Numbered from the stretch's first letter, positions 26,593-36,072 are shown. The stretch is DNA of 64,000 bases from Mycolicibacterium tokaiense (GCF_010725885.1 NZ_AP022600.1:3534001-3598000); one strand, 5' to 3'. The notes: generated by a model not told the origin, from the letters alone. A program made the numbers and translations.

Positions 26593-28152
26593 TTAGACGA
26601 ATTGCACGCCCTGGGCCAGCGGCAGCTCCGAGGAGTAGTTCACCGTGTTGGTGGCCCGACGCATGTAGGCCTTCCAAGAGTCCGACCCGGACTCGCGTCC
26701 GCCACCGGTCTGCTTCTCGCCACCGAACGCGCCGCCGATCTCAGCGCCCGACGTGCCGATGTTGACGTTGGCGATACCACAATCGGATCCGTCGGCCGCC
26801 ATGAAACGTTCGGCCTCCCGGATGTCGGTGGTGAAGATGGCCGACGAAAGTCCCTGCGGCACCGCATTGTTGAGGGCGATGGCCTCGTCGAGGGTGTCGT
26901 AGGTGAGGACGTAGAGGATGGGCGCGAAGGTCTCCTCGTGCACGATCGCGGTCTGCGCCGGCATGCGCACCACCGCCGGCGTGACGTAGAACGCCCCGTC
27001 GTCACCGGTCTGCACCCGTTCACCGCCGGTCACCTCGCCGCCGTCGGCGCGGGCCTGCTCGAGTGCGCCCACCATGTCGCGGTAGCCGGTCTCGTGGATC
27101 AGCGGACCCACCAGCGTGCCGTCGGCGAACGGGTCACCGACCGGCAGGCTGCGATAGGCCGTGCTGATGCGCTCGGCGAGTGTGTCCACCACCGAGGTGT
27201 GCGCGATGACCCGGCGGAGGGTGGTGCAGCGCTGTCCGGCGGTGCCCGCCGCCGAGAACACGATGCCGCGCACGGCGAGATCCAGGTCGGCCGACGGGGT
27301 GACGATGGCGGCGTTGTTGCCGCCGAGCTCCAGCAGGACCTTGCCGAAGCGCTGCGCCACCCGTGGGCCCACCTCGCGTCCCATCCGTACCGACCCGGTG
27401 GCGCTGAGTAGCGCCACCCGAGGGTCGTCGACCAGCTGTTCGCCGACGTCGCGTCCACCGATGACCAACTGGCTCACCGCGGGCGGTGCACCCACCTCAC
27501 GGGCGGCCCGCTCCAGCAGAGCCTGACAGGCGATGGCTGTCAGGGGGGTCAGCTCCGACGGCTTCCACACCACCGTGTCGCCGCACACCAGGGCGATCGC
27601 AGAGTTCCACGCCCACACCGCGACCGGGAAGTTGAAGGCCGTGATGACGCCGACCACCCCGAGCGGGTGCCAGGTCTCCATCAGCCGGTGCCCCGGCCGC
27701 TCCGAGGCAATGGTCTTGCCATACAGCTGACGCGAGAGGCCGACGGCGAACTGGCAGACGTCGATCATCTCCTGCACCTCGCCGCGGGCCTCGGAGGTGA
27801 TCTTGCCGGCTTCGATGGTCACCAGGGTGGCCAGATCGTCCTTGTGCTCGGTGAGCAGCTCGCCCAGCCGGGCCACCAGCGCACCGCGCACCGGAGCCGG
27901 TGTGGTGCGCCAGGATGTGAACGCGTCGGCGGCCGCGGCGATGGCGGTCTCCACGTCGACTCCGGCGCCCTCGGCGATGGTGAACAACACATCCCCGGTG
28001 ACCGGAGTGCTCGACTGCACCCCGTGACCGCCCGGAGCGGCCAGCTCGACATCCTCGACGGGACGCCCGAAGATCGTCGCCAGGGCTTCCCGGGCACGTC
28101 CGCGCAACGTGTCGGATGAGGGCATGGTGGTGGTGGCGTCCATGACTGTCAT
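26593..28152 (-). CDS. pcd: Aldehyde dehydrogenase, ALDH7 type; L-2-aminoadipate semialdehyde / piperideine-6-carboxylate dehydrogenase
   Basis: 519 residues. The catalytic nucleophile is Cys309 (GQRCTT) and the general base Glu lies in LLELGGNNA about 35 residues earlier. The cofactor region holds FNFPVAVWAWNSA and TGSVRMG. The late segment GIANVNIGTSGAEIGGAFGGEKQTGGGRE, given here in parts (NVNIGTSGAEIGG, GEKQTGGGRESG), is the ALDH7/antiquitin signature that recognises aminoadipate semialdehyde. With lysine aminotransferase and LrpA adjacent, it should oxidise the aminotransferase product to L-2-aminoadipate with NAD+. Counterpart of Rv3293. ATG 28152 overlaps the HglS stop (ATGA). Confidence 0.92.
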   Translation of the reverse strand: MTVMDATTTMPSSDTLRGRAREALATIFGRPVEDVELAAPGGHGVQSSTPVTGDVLFTIAEGAGVDVETAIAAAADAFTSWRTTPAPVRGALVARLGELLTEHKDDLATLVTIEAGKITSEARGEVQEMIDVCQFAVGLSRQLYGKTIASERPGHRLMETWHPLGVVGVITAFNFPVAVWAWNSAIALVCGDTVVWKPSELTPLTAIACQALLERAAREVGAPPAVSQLVIGGRDVGEQLVDDPRVALLSATGSVRMGREVGPRVAQRFGKVLLELGGNNAAIVTPSADLDLAVRGIVFSAAGTAGQRCTTLRRVIAHTSVVDTLAERISTAYRSLPVGDPFADGTLVGPLIHETGYRDMVGALEQARADGGEVTGGERVQTGDDGAFYVTPAVVRMPAQTAIVHEETFAPILYVLTYDTLDEAIALNNAVPQGLSSAIFTTDIREAERFMAADGSDCGIANVNIGTSGAEIGGAFGGEKQTGGGRESGSDSWKAYMRRATNTVNYSSELPLAQGVQFV

Positions 28153-29396
28153 GATGCCGCTTTCTCGTAGAGGGCGTAAGGGTCGTGCAGATCTGTGCCG
28201 ATGGCGCCGGCCAGCCATTCCCCGCTGTAGGCGGAGGTGTCGGTGGCGGCGCCGGCCACGGCATCGCTGTCGGTGTTGGAGCGGAAGATCCCCGCCGCGG
28301 AGGCTGGCAGGAAGTCCTCGTACACAACGGGTTTGGCGGGATTTCCGTGCTGGTAGTAGGCCAGGCCGGAGGCGCACATCTCGGCGTCGGTGCGGGGGAA
28401 GTGGCGTGCCCACACCTCGGCACGGTCGGTGGCGGCGGCCGCCTCGGCAAAGGCGGTGTCGTAGCGGGCGCGGCCGGCGGGGGTGAGCGCGACCCCGCGT
28501 GCCTCGACCTCACCGAAGCGCACCCGCAGGGTGCCCTCGGAGACGGCGCCGTCGGCATCGGCAAACCGGCGCGGCTCGGCCAGCGCGCGGAACGACGTCT
28601 GGCGCAGCAGCACGTCGGGACCGTCCCAGCGGGGCGGCCCCTGGATGGCGTCGATCATGGTGATCCCGCGCGCCGACATGCGGACGTAGAGGTCGTCGAT
28701 GTCGAGCACACGCGGGGTGAGGTGGTTGATGTGGGTGGAGGAGACGCCGGCGATGTCGGCGGCCACGGCGGACACCTGCGAGAGCTCCTGGTACCAGGCC
28801 CGGTCGATGGGCTCACGGGACAGCGCGAACGCGGCCACCGCCCGCGGGACGAACTCATCGGCCTGGGTGGCTGTGCATCCACCGTCGGCAGCGAATCGCC
28901 CTGCGTCGGCGATGAGTTGAGGATCGAACAGCGTGCGTGTCGAGAGTGCGCGCAGGACGCGTGCACGCAGGTCGGCGTCGAAGAACCGGGCGTCATCGGT
29001 GGCCAGCATGGAGGTGAACACCCGGAAGGGATTGCGCGCGAGTTCGTCGGCGTAGATGGGCCGAAATGCCGTGGAGACCACCGGCACCGGGGATGCAGCA
29101 TCACGCAGGTCGTAGAAGCCCACCGGAAACATCCCGAAAGCCGCGAACAACGCGGCGACGTCGGCCAGTTCGCCCGGGGTCCCCACCCGGATGGCGCCGT
29201 GGCGCTCGGCGGTGACCCGGTCCAGGCTGCCGAGCCGCTCGGCCTTCGGATGTGCGGTCAGGTGATCACGGTTCACCTGGGCACTGACCTCCACCAGGGT
29301 GGTGTAAGCGGGTACCTCGCGGGCGTACATGGCCGACAGGTCGGCGGCGAAACGCGCACGCAGTCGCCAGGTGGGCACGAATGGCTGCCCGTTCAT
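28149..29396 (-). CDS. hglS: 2-oxoadipate dioxygenase/decarboxylase, HglS type (DUF1338)
   Basis: 415 residues of the DUF1338 family, whose characterised member HglS turns 2-oxoadipate and O2 into D-2-hydroxyglutarate and CO2 using Fe(II). Visible family blocks include YTTLVEVSAQVN, ERHGAIRVG, ISSTHINHLTPRV-like (here SSTHINHLTPRV, with a metal-binding His), and YEDFLPASAAGIF near the end. The gene overlaps the aldehyde dehydrogenase gene and is 30 bases from lrpA, so it belongs to the lysine-catabolic unit, two steps after 2-aminoadipate is formed. The transaminase that makes 2-oxoadipate is not in the window. Matches the position of Rv3292. Confidence 0.87.
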   Translation of the reverse strand: MNGQPFVPTWRLRARFAADLSAMYAREVPAYTTLVEVSAQVNRDHLTAHPKAERLGSLDRVTAERHGAIRVGTPGELADVAALFAAFGMFPVGFYDLRDAASPVPVVSTAFRPIYADELARNPFRVFTSMLATDDARFFDADLRARVLRALSTRTLFDPQLIADAGRFAADGGCTATQADEFVPRAVAAFALSREPIDRAWYQELSQVSAVAADIAGVSSTHINHLTPRVLDIDDLYVRMSARGITMIDAIQGPPRWDGPDVLLRQTSFRALAEPRRFADADGAVSEGTLRVRFGEVEARGVALTPAGRARYDTAFAEAAAATDRAEVWARHFPRTDAEMCASGLAYYQHGNPAKPVVYEDFLPASAAGIFRSNTDSDAVAGAATDTSAYSGEWLAGAIGTDLHDPYALYEKAAS

Positions 29397-29426
29397 GATG
29401 ACCCCGTCCTGCGATAGTCTCCGCGT

Positions 29427-29903
29427 GTGTCTTCTAGCCGAGGGACGGCCGACGCCGAGCATCTCGACGACATCGACAAGGCTCTGGTGCGTGAACTGGT
29501 GTCCGACGGCCGCGCCACGCTGGCCCATCTGGCCAGTACTGCCGGCCTGTCGGTGTCGGCGGTGCAATCGCGGGTGCGGCGGCTGGAATCCAGGGGTGTG
29601 GTGAAGGGATACACCGCGCGGGTCAATCCCGAAGCGGTGGGCCACATGTTGTCGGCGTTCGTCGCCATCACTCCTCTCGATCCTTCTCAGCCCGATGATG
29701 CGCCTGCCCGCCTCGAGCACATCGATGCCATCGAGGCGTGTCATTCGGTGGCGGGCGACGAAAGCTACATGCTGCTGGTTCGTGTGGGATCGGCGCGTGC
29801 CCTCGAGGATCTCCTGCAGCAGATCCGGACAGCGGCCAACGTCCGCACCCGAAGCACGATCATCCTACAAACTTTTTACGACGGAAGACAATCTCTACCG
29901 TAG
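29427..29903 (+). CDS. lrpA: Lrp/AsnC-family regulator of lysine metabolism
   Basis: 158 residues. The winged-HTH at about 14-65 (LDDIDKALVRELVSDGRATLAHLA; then SVSAVQSRVRRLESRGVVKGY) is followed by a RAM/AsnC effector domain (about 70-150) that binds amino acids and forms octamers. Counterpart of M. tuberculosis LrpA (Rv3291c), which binds its own and the lat promoter. It sits between the divergent hglS-pcd genes and lat, a good position to control both sides. The GTG start lies about ten bases after the -10-like GATAGT, so the message may be leaderless. Confidence 0.93.
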   Translation: MSSSRGTADAEHLDDIDKALVRELVSDGRATLAHLASTAGLSVSAVQSRVRRLESRGVVKGYTARVNPEAVGHMLSAFVAITPLDPSQPDDAPARLEHIDAIEACHSVAGDESYMLLVRVGSARALEDLLQQIRTAANVRTRSTIILQTFYDGRQSLP

Positions 29904-29975
29904 ATATTCCTGTGAATCAGGGCTGAGGCCGGTTTCTTTACCGTCAGCTGTAAAATTTCCGTTAGTATTCGCGGC

Positions 29976-31316
29976 ATGACGGAACTTTTGTCGCGTGAAG
30001 CCGGGTTTGCCGGAGAGATCACGGCCACCGACGTCCACGAGGTGCTGCGGCGCAGCATCCTGGCCGACGGTATGGACCTGGTGCTCGATCTCGAGCGGTC
30101 GCAGGGCAGCTACCTGGTGGACGCCCGCACCGGTCGCCGCCACCTGGACATGTTCACGTTCTTCGCCTCCTCGGCGTTGGGCATGAACCATCCGGCGCTC
30201 GCCGAGGACGCCGACTTCCGCACGGAACTCGCCGCGGCGGCCGTCAACAAACCGAGCAACTCCGATGTGTACACCGTGCCCATGGCACGGTTCGTCGACA
30301 CCTTCGCCCGGGTGCTGGGTGACCCCGCGCTGCCGCATCTGTTCTTCGTCGACGGCGGGGCGCTGGCCGTGGAGAACGCGCTCAAGGTGGCCTTCGACTG
30401 GAAGAGCCGGCTCAACGAATCCCGCGGCCGCTCAGCCGAACTGGGCACCCGGGTGTTGCACCTCAAGGGTGCGTTCCACGGCCGCAGCGGGTACACGCTC
30501 TCGCTGACCAACACCGACCCCAACAAGGTTGCGAGATTCCCGAAGTTCGACTGGCCGCGCATCGACGCTCCCTACGTCCGCCCTGGCGCCGACATCGACG
30601 CACTCGAAGCGGAGTCGCTGCGCCAGGCCCGGGCCGCCTTCGAGGCGTACCCGCATGACATCGCCTGCTTCATCGCCGAACCCATCCAGGGTGAGGGCGG
30701 CGACCGGCACATCCGCGCCGAGTTCTTCGCCGCGATGCGCGCGCTGTGCGATGAGCACGACGCACTGCTGATCTTCGACGAGGTGCAGACCGGCTGCGGG
30801 ATCACCGGGACGGCGTGGGCCTACCAACAGCTGGGCGTCGCCCCCGATGTCGTGGCGTTCGGCAAGAAGACGCAGGTGTGTGGCGTGATGGCCGGCCGGC
30901 GGGTCGACGACGTGGCCGACAACGTGTTCGCCGTCAGCTCCCGGATCAACTCCACCTGGGGCGGCAACCTGGTGGACATGGTGCGGGCCCGTCGCATCCT
31001 GGAGACCATCGAGGCCGACGGCCTGTTCGACAATGCCGCCGCCTGCGGCAGGTACCTGCTCGACGCCCTGACCGAGCTGGCTGCCGATCACCCGGGCGTG
31101 GTGCTGGACGTGCGTGGCCGTGGACTGATGTGTGCCTTCAGCCTGCCGACCGCCCAGGCGCGCGACGCGCTTGTCGAGGGATTGTGGCAGCGGGGTGTGG
31201 TGATGCTGGCCAGTGGTGGCGACAGCGTGCGGTTTCGTCCGGCGCTCACGGTGAGTCGTGGCGAGATCGACGCCGCGGTGGCCGCGGTGCGTGAGGTGCT
31301 CAGCGGGTTGGCGTAG
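29976..31316 (+). CDS. lat: L-lysine 6-aminotransferase
   Basis: 446 residues, class III PLP aminotransferase. It moves the epsilon-amino group of lysine to 2-oxoglutarate, giving 2-aminoadipate semialdehyde. The PLP aspartate lies in FDEVQTGCG. The Schiff-base lysine is in FGKKTQVCG (Lys297 or 298; the second corresponds to the M. tuberculosis Lys300 region). The late segment RINSTWGGNLVDMVRA is typical of LAT. Rv3290c is the counterpart and is strongly induced in starvation. Preceded by lrpA; the upstream 72 bases are AT-rich for this genome, with TAGTAT as a possible -10. The end overlaps the convergent nuclease-like gene by 17 bases. Confidence 0.95.
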   Translation: MTELLSREAGFAGEITATDVHEVLRRSILADGMDLVLDLERSQGSYLVDARTGRRHLDMFTFFASSALGMNHPALAEDADFRTELAAAAVNKPSNSDVYTVPMARFVDTFARVLGDPALPHLFFVDGGALAVENALKVAFDWKSRLNESRGRSAELGTRVLHLKGAFHGRSGYTLSLTNTDPNKVARFPKFDWPRIDAPYVRPGADIDALEAESLRQARAAFEAYPHDIACFIAEPIQGEGGDRHIRAEFFAAMRALCDEHDALLIFDEVQTGCGITGTAWAYQQLGVAPDVVAFGKKTQVCGVMAGRRVDDVADNVFAVSSRINSTWGGNLVDMVRARRILETIEADGLFDNAAACGRYLLDALTELAADHPGVVLDVRGRGLMCAFSLPTAQARDALVEGLWQRGVVMLASGGDSVRFRPALTVSRGEIDAAVAAVREVLSGLA

Positions 31317-31842
31317 CGGTGACGCGCAGGATCTCGGCTCGCAGGCTGCGTAGCTGAGATCCGCCCACCAGCACGCAGCCGTGCAGTTCGGCCAGGCGGC
31401 GGGCAGCCGGGGTGAACTCCTGGTTGGACACCACCATGGTGCGGGTGCAGTCCTGCATCGGAGCGCCCGCCACCACCTCCTGGACCGCACCCGGCCCCAC
31501 CGGGCGGCCCAGCCGTTTGCACTGCACCGCAACACGATCCGGGCGCCGGCCGAGGATCAGGTCGACACCCCAGTCGCCGGTCAGCGGAGTCATGATCACC
31601 GGCACCCCGGCGCGGCGGGCGATGGTGGCCACGAAGTCCTCGAACTCGGTGCCCGACATCTGTGCGGTGGGTTCTTCGCGTGCGGCCGGGGTGGCGGCCC
31701 CGCGTAACGCACCTGCCAGGAACCGCGGCGCCAGGATGGCAGCCGCGGCGATGAGCACGCAGAACGCCGGGTCCACGCCGAGCAGATAGGCGCCGACACC
31801 GGCCACCGCAGCGAACAGCATCAGAAACCGGACCCGGAGCAC
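31300..31842 (-). CDS. Membrane-anchored Mrr-like restriction endonuclease-fold protein
   Basis: 180 residues. Two hydrophobic segments at about 5-22 and 27-45 are followed by an Mrr_cat-type PD-(D/E)XK domain (about 65-155). The domain's likely catalytic residues are the Glu in GTEFEDFV, the Asp in GDWGVDLIL, and the QCKR Gln-x-Lys. That motif set is complete, so nuclease activity is possible. Membrane-tethered Mrr proteins are found in many actinobacteria without a known role. No methyltransferase or restriction partner lies nearby. Convergent with lat; 59 bases from the next gene. Confidence 0.75.
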   Translation of the reverse strand: MLRVRFLMLFAAVAGVGAYLLGVDPAFCVLIAAAAILAPRFLAGALRGAATPAAREEPTAQMSGTEFEDFVATIARRAGVPVIMTPLTGDWGVDLILGRRPDRVAVQCKRLGRPVGPGAVQEVVAGAPMQDCTRTMVVSNQEFTPAARRLAELHGCVLVGGSQLRSLRAEILRVTATPTR

Positions 31843-31901
31843 GGCACGATGTTAGGGGGCTCATCCGACAGAAGACTCCCGGTCTGCTTACTGTGGAGAC
31901 C

Positions 31902-32525
31902 ATGACCGTTGCCAAGCGTGAACGCGCCGCCCTCGTCGAGACCCTGCGCGCCGTGGACGCGGACGCCCCCACGTTGTGTGAGGGGTGGACCGCCCGGGAC
32001 CTCGCCGCGCATCTGGTGTTGCGGGAACGCCGCCTCGACGCCACCCCCGGCATCGCGTTGGCGCCCCTGCAGAAGTACACCGCCAAGGTGCAGGACCGGA
32101 TTGCGGAGTCCACGCCGTATCCGGAACTGGTCGACAAGATCGCCGGCGGGCCGCCCATCTACTCGCCGTTCGTCATCCTGGATCCGCTGGTGAACGTCAC
32201 CGAGATGTTCGTACACCACGAGGATGTGCGCCGGGCTCAACCCGGTTGGGAGCCACGGCAATTGGACAGTGCCACCGTGGCTGCGCTACTGCGCCCGTTC
32301 CCGTTGCTGAGCAAGGTGGCGCTGGCCAAGGTGCCGGCGCGGCTGGTGCTGCGCACCGACGCCGGCCGCACACTGGCCACCGTGGGCAATGGGCCGGAAG
32401 TCGTGTTGACCGGCGCGCCAGAAGAGTTGGTGCTGTACGCCTTCGGGCGCGATGCGATCCGGGTGGACTTCGCCGGTGACGAGACCGCGGTGGCGGCCGC
32501 GAAGACCGCCAAGCGGGGACTCTAG
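31902..32525 (+). CDS. TIGR03085-family metal-binding protein (mycothiol-dependent maleylpyruvate isomerase/DinB-like fold)
   Basis: 207 residues. The N-terminal helical bundle has CEGWTARDLAAHLVLRERR, given in parts (CEGWTARDLAAH; LVLRERRLD), the actinobacterial signature with a metal-binding His. A second His pair lies in EMFVHHEDVRRA. Related proteins use mycothiol as a thiol cofactor or bind zinc; the reaction of this subfamily is unknown. ATG 31902 has GGAG six bases before it; a GTG at 31893 is a possible start that adds three residues. Convergent with the xanthine dehydrogenase gene, overlapping by four bases. Confidence 0.82.
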   Translation: MTVAKRERAALVETLRAVDADAPTLCEGWTARDLAAHLVLRERRLDATPGIALAPLQKYTAKVQDRIAESTPYPELVDKIAGGPPIYSPFVILDPLVNVTEMFVHHEDVRRAQPGWEPRQLDSATVAALLRPFPLLSKVALAKVPARLVLRTDAGRTLATVGNGPEVVLTGAPEELVLYAFGRDAIRVDFAGDETAVAAAKTAKRGL

Positions 32526-35242
32526 CTCTCGGTGCCCGTGGTCAGCGCCCGCCACACCCGGGCCGGGGTCATCGGCAGCCGGTGCAGACGGATCCCGATG
32601 GCGTCACGAATGGCGTTCGCCAGCGCCGGCGCCACCGGGTTGTACGGCGACTCACTCATCGACTTCGCACCCTGTGGCCCCAGCCGGTCATAGGTGTCGG
32701 CGAACAGGACCTCGGTCACCGGCAGGTCGGCGAGCTGGGGAATGTGGTAATTGCGCAGCGTCGCATTGGTCACCGCGCCGTCGTCGCCGAGCAGCATCTC
32801 CTCGTACAGCGCGCCGCCGATGCCCTGTGCGACGCCCCCTTCCACCTGGCCTCGACACTGCTGCGGGTTGATCACCACACCGGCGTCGGCGGCCTGCACC
32901 GAGTGCAGCACCCGCACCACGCCGGTCGAGGTGTCCACCGCCACCCGAAAACCCTGCACGTTGAAGGCCACCGATCGCGGTGTGCCGTCGTGGCGACCGA
33001 CACCCTCCATCGGGGCGTCGCCGACCAGCTCGGCGAACCCGATCAGCCGGTCACCGCACTGCACGCCGTTGGGGCCGAGCTCGCACTGCGACGGGTCAAC
33101 CCCGGCCAGCGCTGCCGCCGACGCCAGGAGCGTGGTGCGCAGGTGCGCACACGCGGTCTGCACGGCCTTGCCCGCCACCACCGTTCCCGCCGAACCGAAG
33201 GCACCCGTGTCGTGTGCGGCCACATCGGTATCGGACTGGCGCAACACGATTCGGTCTGACGTGGTGTTCAGTTCGGTGGCAGCGAGCTGCGCGTGCACCG
33301 TCGATGTTCCGTTGCCGAATTCCGCGGTGCCCACCCACAGCGTGTAGGCACCGGAGGCAGACAACGACACCCGTGCTTCGGCAAAATGCCCCCGGGGCGG
33401 AATGGTCGCGATCATGGCTGCCGCCATGCCGGTGCCGACCCGCCACTGCGGGCCGACAGGTGCCGGGGTGCCCGCGCCGCTGCGCAGCGACGCCTCCACC
33501 AGGTCCAGGCATTGGTCCAGACCGTAACTGCCAAAGGTCAGATCATCGCGGGCCACATGGGAATCGACGAAGTCGTCGCCGGGCACGATGACGTTGCGCC
33601 TGCGCATCTCGAACGGGTCGACGCCCAGCTGTACCGCCAGCTCGTCGATCGCCGACTCGATCGCGAAGATCATCTGCGAGAGGCCATAACCGCGGAAGGC
33701 CCCTGACGGCAGGTTGTTCGTGTACACGGCTTGGGCGTCGACGTGTTTGTTCGGGCAGCGATACAGCGCCAGCGACTCACCGCAGCTGTGGAACATCACG
33801 CCGGGGGAATGGTTGCCGTAGGCCCCGGCGTCCACCAACACGTCGGCGGCCAGTGCGGTCAGCACCCCGTCCGCCCCGGCAGCTGCCGTCACGTCGATCC
33901 GGAAGGGATGGCGGCACGGCGCCACCGTGAATTGGTCGCCGCGGGTGAATTCGAAACGCACCGGCTGCCCGAGTCGCAGCACCGCCAGCGCCACCAGGTC
34001 CTCGGTCAGCATCTCCTGCTTGCCGCCGAAGCCGCCGCCCACCCTCTTGGTGAACACGTGGACGTCCTCGCGGGCCAGCCCGAAGACATGGCACAACTCG
34101 TCGCGAACCAGGAACGGAACCTGGGTGCTGCTGCGGATCACCAGCCGACCGGCATCATCGCGCCACCCGGTGCACCCGTGTGTCTCCAGATGGCTGTGCT
34201 GCACCCGCTGGGTGTGCCACCGGCCCGTCACCACCGCGCCACCGGTGGCGCGTGCGGCCGCGATGCCGGCCTCGACATCGCCTACGCCGCCGTGCAATTC
34301 GGCAACCGTGTTGCGTGCGGGATCAGCGATGCGGCTGGTGTCCGATTTGTCGCCGTGCACCAGGGGTGCGCCAGGGGAGCGGGCGGCCTCGGGCTCGAAC
34401 ACCGCCGGCAATGCCTCGTACTCGACCACCAGAGCGCGGCAGGCCTTTTCGGCGGTGGCCAGGTCGTCGGCGACCACCGCGGCCACCCGCTGTCCGAGGT
34501 GCCGAACGGTGTCGTCGAGCACCCGGGTGTCGTCGGGATCGTCGAGGCGGTTCTCGTGCCGCGCGGTCGAGAACGCCACCGGCGGACTGTCGTGGTGGGT
34601 CAATACCAGGCGTACGCCCGGCAGGGATTCGGCGGCGGAGGTGTCGATGGAGCGGATTCTGGCGTGGGCCATCGGACTGGCCAGCACGGCCATGTGCAAC
34701 AGGCCGGGCATCGTGAAGTCCATGGTGTACTGCTCGGTGCCGGTCACCACCCGCGACCCGGCGGGTGCGCTGACGGACCGGCCCACATCAGCGCCCTGCG
34801 CCGGCTTCTCGGTGTTGGCCCGCCCGTCCACCGCGTCGGTGATGCTCCGGTAGCCGGTGCAACGGCACAGGTTGCCCTTCAGGCTGCGGGGCAGATCAGC
34901 CAGTTGTGCCTCCGACAGCGCCGAGGCGGTGGTGATCATCCCGGCGGTGCAGAACCCGCATTGAAAGCCGGCGGCTTCCAGGAACTTTCGTTGCATGGGG
35001 TGCAGATCGTCGGGGGTGCCCAGGCCCGCGACGGTGGTGACGTCGCGATTGTCGGCGCGAAAAGCCGGGAAGACGCACGAGTGGACCGCACGCCCGTCCA
35101 CCAGTACCGAACAGGCGCCGCAGTCGCCGGCGTCGCAACCCTTCTTCACCTCGAAGTGCCCCTGGTCGCGCAGGAAGGTGCGCAGACACTGGCCGGGCCG
35201 GGGGTTGCCGCCGGCCGGCTCTCCGTTGATGCGGATGCTCAC
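32522..35242 (-). CDS. Xanthine dehydrogenase, fused [2Fe-2S] and molybdopterin subunits
   Basis: 906 residues. N-terminal iron-sulfur part (about 1-160) with plant-type cluster cysteines C-x4-C-x2-C (KKGCDAGDCGAC), a later Cys, and the second cluster CGFC...CRC. The large molybdenum part (about 165-900) holds VGGGFGGKQEM, SGAFRGYGLSQ, HDTGAFGSAGTV and, near the end, KSMSESPYNP carrying the expected catalytic Glu. Oxidises hypoxanthine and xanthine to urate, inferred from the urate genes nearby. Small and large subunits are usually separate, so this is a fusion. GTG 35242 overlaps the FAD-subunit stop (GTGA). Confidence 0.9.
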   Translation of the reverse strand: MSIRINGEPAGGNPRPGQCLRTFLRDQGHFEVKKGCDAGDCGACSVLVDGRAVHSCVFPAFRADNRDVTTVAGLGTPDDLHPMQRKFLEAAGFQCGFCTAGMITTASALSEAQLADLPRSLKGNLCRCTGYRSITDAVDGRANTEKPAQGADVGRSVSAPAGSRVVTGTEQYTMDFTMPGLLHMAVLASPMAHARIRSIDTSAAESLPGVRLVLTHHDSPPVAFSTARHENRLDDPDDTRVLDDTVRHLGQRVAAVVADDLATAEKACRALVVEYEALPAVFEPEAARSPGAPLVHGDKSDTSRIADPARNTVAELHGGVGDVEAGIAAARATGGAVVTGRWHTQRVQHSHLETHGCTGWRDDAGRLVIRSSTQVPFLVRDELCHVFGLAREDVHVFTKRVGGGFGGKQEMLTEDLVALAVLRLGQPVRFEFTRGDQFTVAPCRHPFRIDVTAAAGADGVLTALAADVLVDAGAYGNHSPGVMFHSCGESLALYRCPNKHVDAQAVYTNNLPSGAFRGYGLSQMIFAIESAIDELAVQLGVDPFEMRRRNVIVPGDDFVDSHVARDDLTFGSYGLDQCLDLVEASLRSGAGTPAPVGPQWRVGTGMAAAMIATIPPRGHFAEARVSLSASGAYTLWVGTAEFGNGTSTVHAQLAATELNTTSDRIVLRQSDTDVAAHDTGAFGSAGTVVAGKAVQTACAHLRTTLLASAAALAGVDPSQCELGPNGVQCGDRLIGFAELVGDAPMEGVGRHDGTPRSVAFNVQGFRVAVDTSTGVVRVLHSVQAADAGVVINPQQCRGQVEGGVAQGIGGALYEEMLLGDDGAVTNATLRNYHIPQLADLPVTEVLFADTYDRLGPQGAKSMSESPYNPVAPALANAIRDAIGIRLHRLPMTPARVWRALTTGTES

Positions 35243-36072
35243 CGCAGCGCCGCGCAGACGTCTCGCGCCAACTGCAGGGTCACGCCGCGGCGCCAGTCCG
35301 GATCGCCATGCGCGTCCCTGGTCCACTCGTGGTCGGGGATGCGGTCATGCTCGACCTCGATCTGGTGATCGGTTGGGGCGGTCTCGAACACGAACACATA
35401 GGGGCGCACGGTCGCTGCGGTGATCGACAGCCAGAACCGCCCCCCGTCGGCGATGGTGTCGCGGCGGCCGATCACCACGATCCCCGAGCGGCCCAGCTCC
35501 GACGGCGCCAGCTTGCGCATCTGCGTCTGGGCCCGCAGTGCGTGTGCGGGTAGGTGCACCGAACGCAGGAGATCACCCGCGCTCAGCACATTGGTGGAAT
35601 CACCGGTGACGAAGTCGGTGATCGCAACTCGGTACTGCGATCCGTCGGCCCGCCAGACGGTCACGGTGCCGTCGAGCGCCGAGAGCAGCGAGATGATGGC
35701 CCCCGCCGGGAACGAGAGACAGACGTTGCCCCCGACGGTTGCGGTGTGCCAGATCTTGAACGACATGAGCAACGCCTCGCAGCACTGCCGCAGCAGCGGG
35801 GCGGCCCGCCACTGCGGACACAGCGTCGGGAGTTCGTCGGACAGTGCCGCCACCTGCTCGATGGTGCAGGTGGCGGCAATCTCCAGTTCGTCGCGCCCGA
35901 TCACCCACGGCTGCCAGTCCAGTCCGGTGATGTCCACCAGTCGCCGCAGCTGAGTCTGCGGCTCGGAGAACAACCACGTGCCGCCCGCCAGCACCGCATC
36001 GTGGGGCCCGAGAGGCCAGACATCATCGCGGCTGGTCGCGATGTCGACGACCTCGACGGTGTGCAGGTCCAT
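35239..36072 (-). CDS. Xanthine dehydrogenase FAD-binding subunit
   Basis: 277 residues, FAD-binding molybdopterin dehydrogenase subunit. The N-terminal flavin motif is AVLAGGTWLF, and the second is TATVGGNVCLSFPAG at about 115-129. A C-terminal CO-dehydrogenase flavoprotein-like domain follows. It passes electrons from the molybdenum and iron-sulfur chain to NAD+. Translation is coupled to the fused subunit by a four-base overlap. The gene is divergent from the SigF-controlled membrane protein across 181 bases. Confidence 0.9.
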   Translation of the reverse strand: MDLHTVEVVDIATSRDDVWPLGPHDAVLAGGTWLFSEPQTQLRRLVDITGLDWQPWVIGRDELEIAATCTIEQVAALSDELPTLCPQWRAAPLLRQCCEALLMSFKIWHTATVGGNVCLSFPAGAIISLLSALDGTVTVWRADGSQYRVAITDFVTGDSTNVLSAGDLLRSVHLPAHALRAQTQMRKLAPSELGRSGIVVIGRRDTIADGGRFWLSITAATVRPYVFVFETAPTDHQIEVEHDRIPDHEWTRDAHGDPDWRRGVTLQLARDVCAALR

